Positions 4,190-6,821 of a stretch of DNA of 6,821 nt are shown one piece after another. The stretch lies in contig DCVB01000019.1 in NCBI GenBank assembly GCA_002327965.1, positions 3,847 through 10,667 on the forward strand. The letters are read 5' to 3'. Origin of the DNA: Candidatus Aminicenantes bacterium UBA2199 (lineage in GTDB: Bacteria > Acidobacteriota > Aminicenantia > UBA2199). A model generated the notes under the pieces. The model ran no database searches, was not told the origin of the DNA, and worked only from the letters and a program-made list of their open reading frames with translations. Positions within the stretch are counted from its first letter, which is position 1, and every line of letters begins with the position of its first letter. The position numbers were made by a program, and so were the translations under genes.

Positions 4190-5940
4190 CACTCAACGGC
4201 GATGCGCACGCGCTGGTCCTCCAGGCGGACGCGCAGGCGCATCTTCTTGTCGGTCTTGGTGACGATATCAATGGCCGGCAGCCGCACCTGGTGCTCCAGA
4301 AACTCGTGGACGGCATAGGCGAAACGCCCCGACTTCTCGGCCTCGGCGGCCAGCTCCCGCAGCACCTCGTCGTCGGCGCGCAGTCGGCAGCGGTACCGCT
4401 CCAGCAGTTCGCCGCGGATCGCCTCCATCTGCAAGACGGCGATCTGGTGCAGGTGCTCCCGGGTCAGCGGCGTGAACTGGATGATCTCGTCCACCCAGTC
4501 CAGGACATTCATGATCTTGGGGGCGACGATCAGCTCGCCGGAGCGCGGGTCGACCTTGACAAAGCCGATGGCCGAACCCTTCTTCGCCTCGCCGATGCCG
4601 GTCAGGCTCAGGATGAAGATGATGTTGGCCAGGTAGTGCCTCTTGCCCATCTCGTCGAGGACCTGTCCCTGGGTCAGGGTCTTGCCCAGGGAATAGAGCA
4701 CCGAGGAATGGGCCTCCTCGATGTTCTCGAACAGGATCACCGAGAACGGGTGGTTCTCCACCTCGCGCACCAGGGCGCCGGCGCCGCTCTCGCCGTCGCC
4801 GCGCACCAGCCGCTCGGCGTCCTCGGCCTTCAGGTAGCCGGCCAGGTCGATGACGCGCAGTTTCTCCGGGCTGCCGAACAGGTACTCGGCGATCCGGGCG
4901 GCGATGAAGCTCTTGCCCACCCCGGTCGGCCCCAGGAACAGGAAGATGCCCTCGGGCCGCAGCGCGTTGACCCGCGTTTCCAGCCGGGCCAGGCGGATGA
5001 TGCGCGAGATCTCCTCGAGGGCGCTGGCCTGGTTGACGGTGGCGCCCCTGAGATAGTCGAGCATGCCGCGGGCATGGGCCCGGGTGTCGAGGCGCACGAT
5101 CCCGATGGGCAGCTTGGAAAAGGCGCTGATGCTCTGGTGGATGTGATCGCAGTCGAGGGCAACGGCTTTTTTCAGCACCGCCTTGGAGCAGGAGATGTCC
5201 AGCAGCTCGATGGCCTTGTCGGGGAAGGCGCGGGTGGGGATGAAGCGCTGGGACAGGGTGTAGATGCCCTCGAAAAGCTCCTCGGGGATGCGCAGGCGGT
5301 AATACTCCTCGAAGTGCTTCCTGACCCCGCGCAGGATGCTCAGCATCTCCTCCTTTTCGGGCTCGGCGAGCATGATGGCCGAGAAATTCGCGGCCATGAT
5401 CTCGTCGCTCTTGATGAACTTGTAATAGTCCTCGGAAGTGGCGGCGGCGATGACCAGCAGCTCGCGCTCGGAGATGTGGGCCTTGAGCAGGCCCTGGATC
5501 TGGCTGCCCCGTCCCTGGGCGCCGGCCAGCGAATGGCCGTGCATCTCGTCGAGGAACAGGATGATGCGCTCGCCGCTGCGGCGGATCTGGCCGAGCAGCG
5601 TCTCCAGGTCCCTGGCCAGGCGGTCGGCCGACTCGCGGGAGTAGAAGAACGAGGTCAGGGACAGCTCGAGGATCACCTTGTCCCTGAGGTTGGCCGGGAC
5701 CTGGCCGCGGTTGATGCGGTCGGCCAGCGCGGTGACCAGCGCCGTCTTGCCGACGCCCGGCTTGCCCACCAGGATGATGTTCTTCTTCAGCTTGCGCTGC
5801 AGCGTCTCCATCAGGGCTTCCAGCTCCTGCTCCCTGCCGATGAAGGGCATGCGCTTCGCGTCCCCTGCCAGGTCGCTCAGGTTGTTGATGAAGGAGTGGA
5901 ATTCCGGGGAGATGTTCAGCTGCTCCAGGCTCGGGCTCAT
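4189..5940 (-). CDS. Clp/Hsp100-like AAA+ ATPase, short, with degenerate catalytic sites
   Basis: This 583-residue protein has two AAA+ modules of ClpA/ClpC type. Only about 33 residues precede the first module, so the Clp N-domain is missing, and there is no M-domain insertion. Module 1 has the IGRE entry motif (34-37), Walker A GKPGVGKT (59-66) and Walker B FLDEMH (Asp131, Glu132), but the paired arginine fingers of the family are Ala184-Asn185. Module 2 has Walker A GPTGVGKS (337-344), but the Walker B acids read Glu405-Asn406, the arginine-finger position is Trp482, the sensor-1 Asn is Thr447 and the GYVGYEEGG pore loop is replaced near 381-388. An IGF tripeptide (458-460) sits where ClpA-type proteins dock ClpP. 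ATG at 5940 has AAGGAGGAG five bases upstream. It lies between a sugar transferase and an aminotransferase gene. It probably binds ATP, but ordinary unfoldase activity is doubtful. The role is unknown. Confidence 0.88.
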   Translation of the reverse strand: MSPSLEQLNISPEFHSFINNLSDLAGDAKRMPFIGREQELEALMETLQRKLKKNIILVGKPGVGKTALVTALADRINRGQVPANLRDKVILELSLTSFFYSRESADRLARDLETLLGQIRRSGERIILFLDEMHGHSLAGAQGRGSQIQGLLKAHISERELLVIAAATSEDYYKFIKSDEIMAANFSAIMLAEPEKEEMLSILRGVRKHFEEYYRLRIPEELFEGIYTLSQRFIPTRAFPDKAIELLDISCSKAVLKKAVALDCDHIHQSISAFSKLPIGIVRLDTRAHARGMLDYLRGATVNQASALEEISRIIRLARLETRVNALRPEGIFLFLGPTGVGKSFIAARIAEYLFGSPEKLRVIDLAGYLKAEDAERLVRGDGESGAGALVREVENHPFSVILFENIEEAHSSVLYSLGKTLTQGQVLDEMGKRHYLANIIFILSLTGIGEAKKGSAIGFVKVDPRSGELIVAPKIMNVLDWVDEIIQFTPLTREHLHQIAVLQMEAIRGELLERYRCRLRADDEVLRELAAEAEKSGRFAYAVHEFLEHQVRLPAIDIVTKTDKKMRLRVRLEDQRVRIAVE

Positions 5941-5945
5941 CGGCG

Positions 5946-5954
5946 CTCCTCCTT
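5946..5954 (-). promoter_or_regulatory. Shine-Dalgarno of the Clp-like gene
   Basis: AAGGAGGAG on the minus strand ends five bases before the ATG at 5940. It falls in the 27-bp gap after the sugar-transferase stop and fixes this start. Confidence 0.8.
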
Positions 5955-5967
5955 GGCAAACCCCGTC

Positions 5968-6821
5968 TCAGGCGTTCCGGTCGATGAACTGGAACTTCAG
6001 CAGGGTGCGGAAAATGATCTCCAGGTCGAGAAGGAAGGTCCAGTTCTGGATATAGAAAATATCAAACTCGATGCGCTTGTCCAGCGGCGTGTTGCCGCGC
6101 AGGCCGTGCACCTGGGCCCAGCCGGTCATGCCGGTCTTCACCCGGTGGCGCAGCATGTAGCGCGGGATGCTCGCCTTGAACTTCTCGACCAGCTCCGGGC
6201 GCTCGGGGCGCGGCCCGACCAGGCTCATGTCGCCCAGCAGGACATTGACCAGCTGCGGCAGCTCGTCGATGGAGAGCTTGCGCAGGACCCTGCCCACCCG
6301 GGTCACGCGCGGGTCGTCCCGGGGCGACCAGATGGGGCCGGTCACGCTTTCGGCATCGCGGACCATGGTGCGGAACTTGAGCATGCGGAAGACGCGCCCA
6401 TCCAGGCCCAGCCGCCGCTGGCGGTAAAAGACGGGGCCGCGCGAGTCGATCTTCAGCAGCAGGGCGACCAGGGCGGCGAACGGCAGCAGCAGCACCAGGC
6501 CGCAGAGGGAGACGAGCAGGTCGAACAGCCGCTTGCTCAGGGCGGGCCAGCCCTGGAGGGGGATGTCGCCCAGGTTGATCACCGGCAGGCCCTCGATGTG
6601 TTCCAGCCCCGCCTTCAGCGAGACCAGCTGCAGGATGTCGGGCACCAGGTGGATGTCGACCAGCAGGTTGTTGCCGCCCTCGATCAGCCGGATGATGGTG
6701 TCGTACTCGCCCAGCGGCAGCGCGATGAAGAGGTCGGTGATGCCCAGGCGCCGCGCCACGGATTCCAGGTCGCCGTATCCGCCCAGCACCCCGGCGCCGC
6801 CCCGGGTCGCCTCCGGCGCGG
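5968..6821 (-). CDS. undecaprenyl-phosphate sugar-phosphate transferase, WcaJ-like (5' end outside window)
   Basis: The frame is open to the window edge. The GTG at 6787-6789 is internal, because family-like sequence (GVLGGYGDL) runs across it, so about 284 C-terminal residues are seen of a protein usually near 460. This membrane enzyme moves a sugar-1-phosphate, often glucose or galactose, from a nucleotide sugar to undecaprenyl phosphate, the first step of exopolysaccharide, capsule or O-antigen assembly. Counting from that GTG, residues 1-80 are the nucleotide-binding-like central domain. A hydrophobic membrane helix lies near 88-113. The catalytic domain follows, with KFRTM (138-142), the Asp-Glu pair in SIDELPQL (175-176), the GPRPERP region (192-198) and GMTGWAQVHGLRG (220-232). 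The terminal FIDRNA is usual for the WcaJ group. N-terminal membrane helices would lie beyond 6821. It is the first gene visible in the minus-strand operon. Confidence 0.92.
   Translation of the reverse strand, partial: APEATRGGAGVLGGYGDLESVARRLGITDLFIALPLGEYDTIIRLIEGGNNLLVDIHLVPDILQLVSLKAGLEHIEGLPVINLGDIPLQGWPALSKRLFDLLVSLCGLVLLLPFAALVALLLKIDSRGPVFYRQRRLGLDGRVFRMLKFRTMVRDAESVTGPIWSPRDDPRVTRVGRVLRKLSIDELPQLVNVLLGDMSLVGPRPERPELVEKFKASIPRYMLRHRVKTGMTGWAQVHGLRGNTPLDKRIEFDIFYIQNWTFLLDLEIIFRTLLKFQFIDRNA

Noticed and set aside
4189..5940. type VI secretion ClpV or standard ClpB disaggregase
   Set aside because: There is no N-domain and no M-domain, the IGF loop resembles ClpP partners instead, and no secretion genes are nearby.
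4268..5959. 563-codon minus-strand frame overlapping the Clp-like gene
   Set aside because: It is an out-of-frame translation very rich in R, P, G, A and H. The other frame carries intact AAA+ motifs and a good ribosome binding site.

Overview
The window is GC-rich bacterial chromosome with strong G/C preference at third codon positions, so long antisense shadow ORFs are common. FtsEX and a WcaJ-type undecaprenyl-phosphate sugar transferase indicate a peptidoglycan-walled bacterium that makes a surface or exported polysaccharide. The C4 zinc-ribbon/coiled-coil gene, the tRNA without an encoded CCA end and the simple-repeat intergenic island would suit an uncultured deltaproteobacterial, acidobacterial or Aminicenantes-like lineage, but the phylum is a guess.

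Left half, + strand. A good sigma70-type promoter (25-53) drives a CAT-anticodon tRNA (66-138), probably together with a TTG-started C4 zinc-ribbon protein (166-888). A 66-codon ORF (915-1115) follows; it resembles only the extreme C-terminus of a transketolase. Its stop overlaps the GTG start of ftsE (1112-1786), and ftsX (1790-2692) begins three bases after ftsE. FtsE and FtsX form the inner-membrane ABC complex that links cell division to peptidoglycan hydrolysis.

Centre, 2693-3072. Between the convergent ends of ftsX and an aminotransferase gene lies a more AT-rich island with no credible gene. It is bounded by a 30-bp inverted repeat (28/30 matches) made of 14-bp tandem units, and it contains a TGTCAG triplet repeat, a four-copy 8-bp repeat and smaller inverted motifs. 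A decayed copy of the edge repeat carries the aminotransferase stop codon.

Right half, - strand, read from 6821 down. The genes are a 5'-truncated undecaprenyl-phosphate sugar-phosphate transferase (5968-6821), a two-domain Clp/Hsp100-like AAA+ protein (4189-5940) and a fold-type I PLP aminotransferase (3073-4176). Gaps are 27 and 12 nt and ribosome binding sites are strong, so this looks like one operon, perhaps for polysaccharide production. The Clp-like protein is the most unusual item. It has no N-domain or M-domain. Both Walker A motifs are intact, but the second ATPase domain has lost its Walker B glutamate, arginine finger and pore-loop tyrosine, and the first has lost its arginine fingers. 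A ClpP-docking-like IGF tripeptide nevertheless remains at the expected place. It may be a repurposed or regulatory Clp ATPase tied to glycan synthesis.
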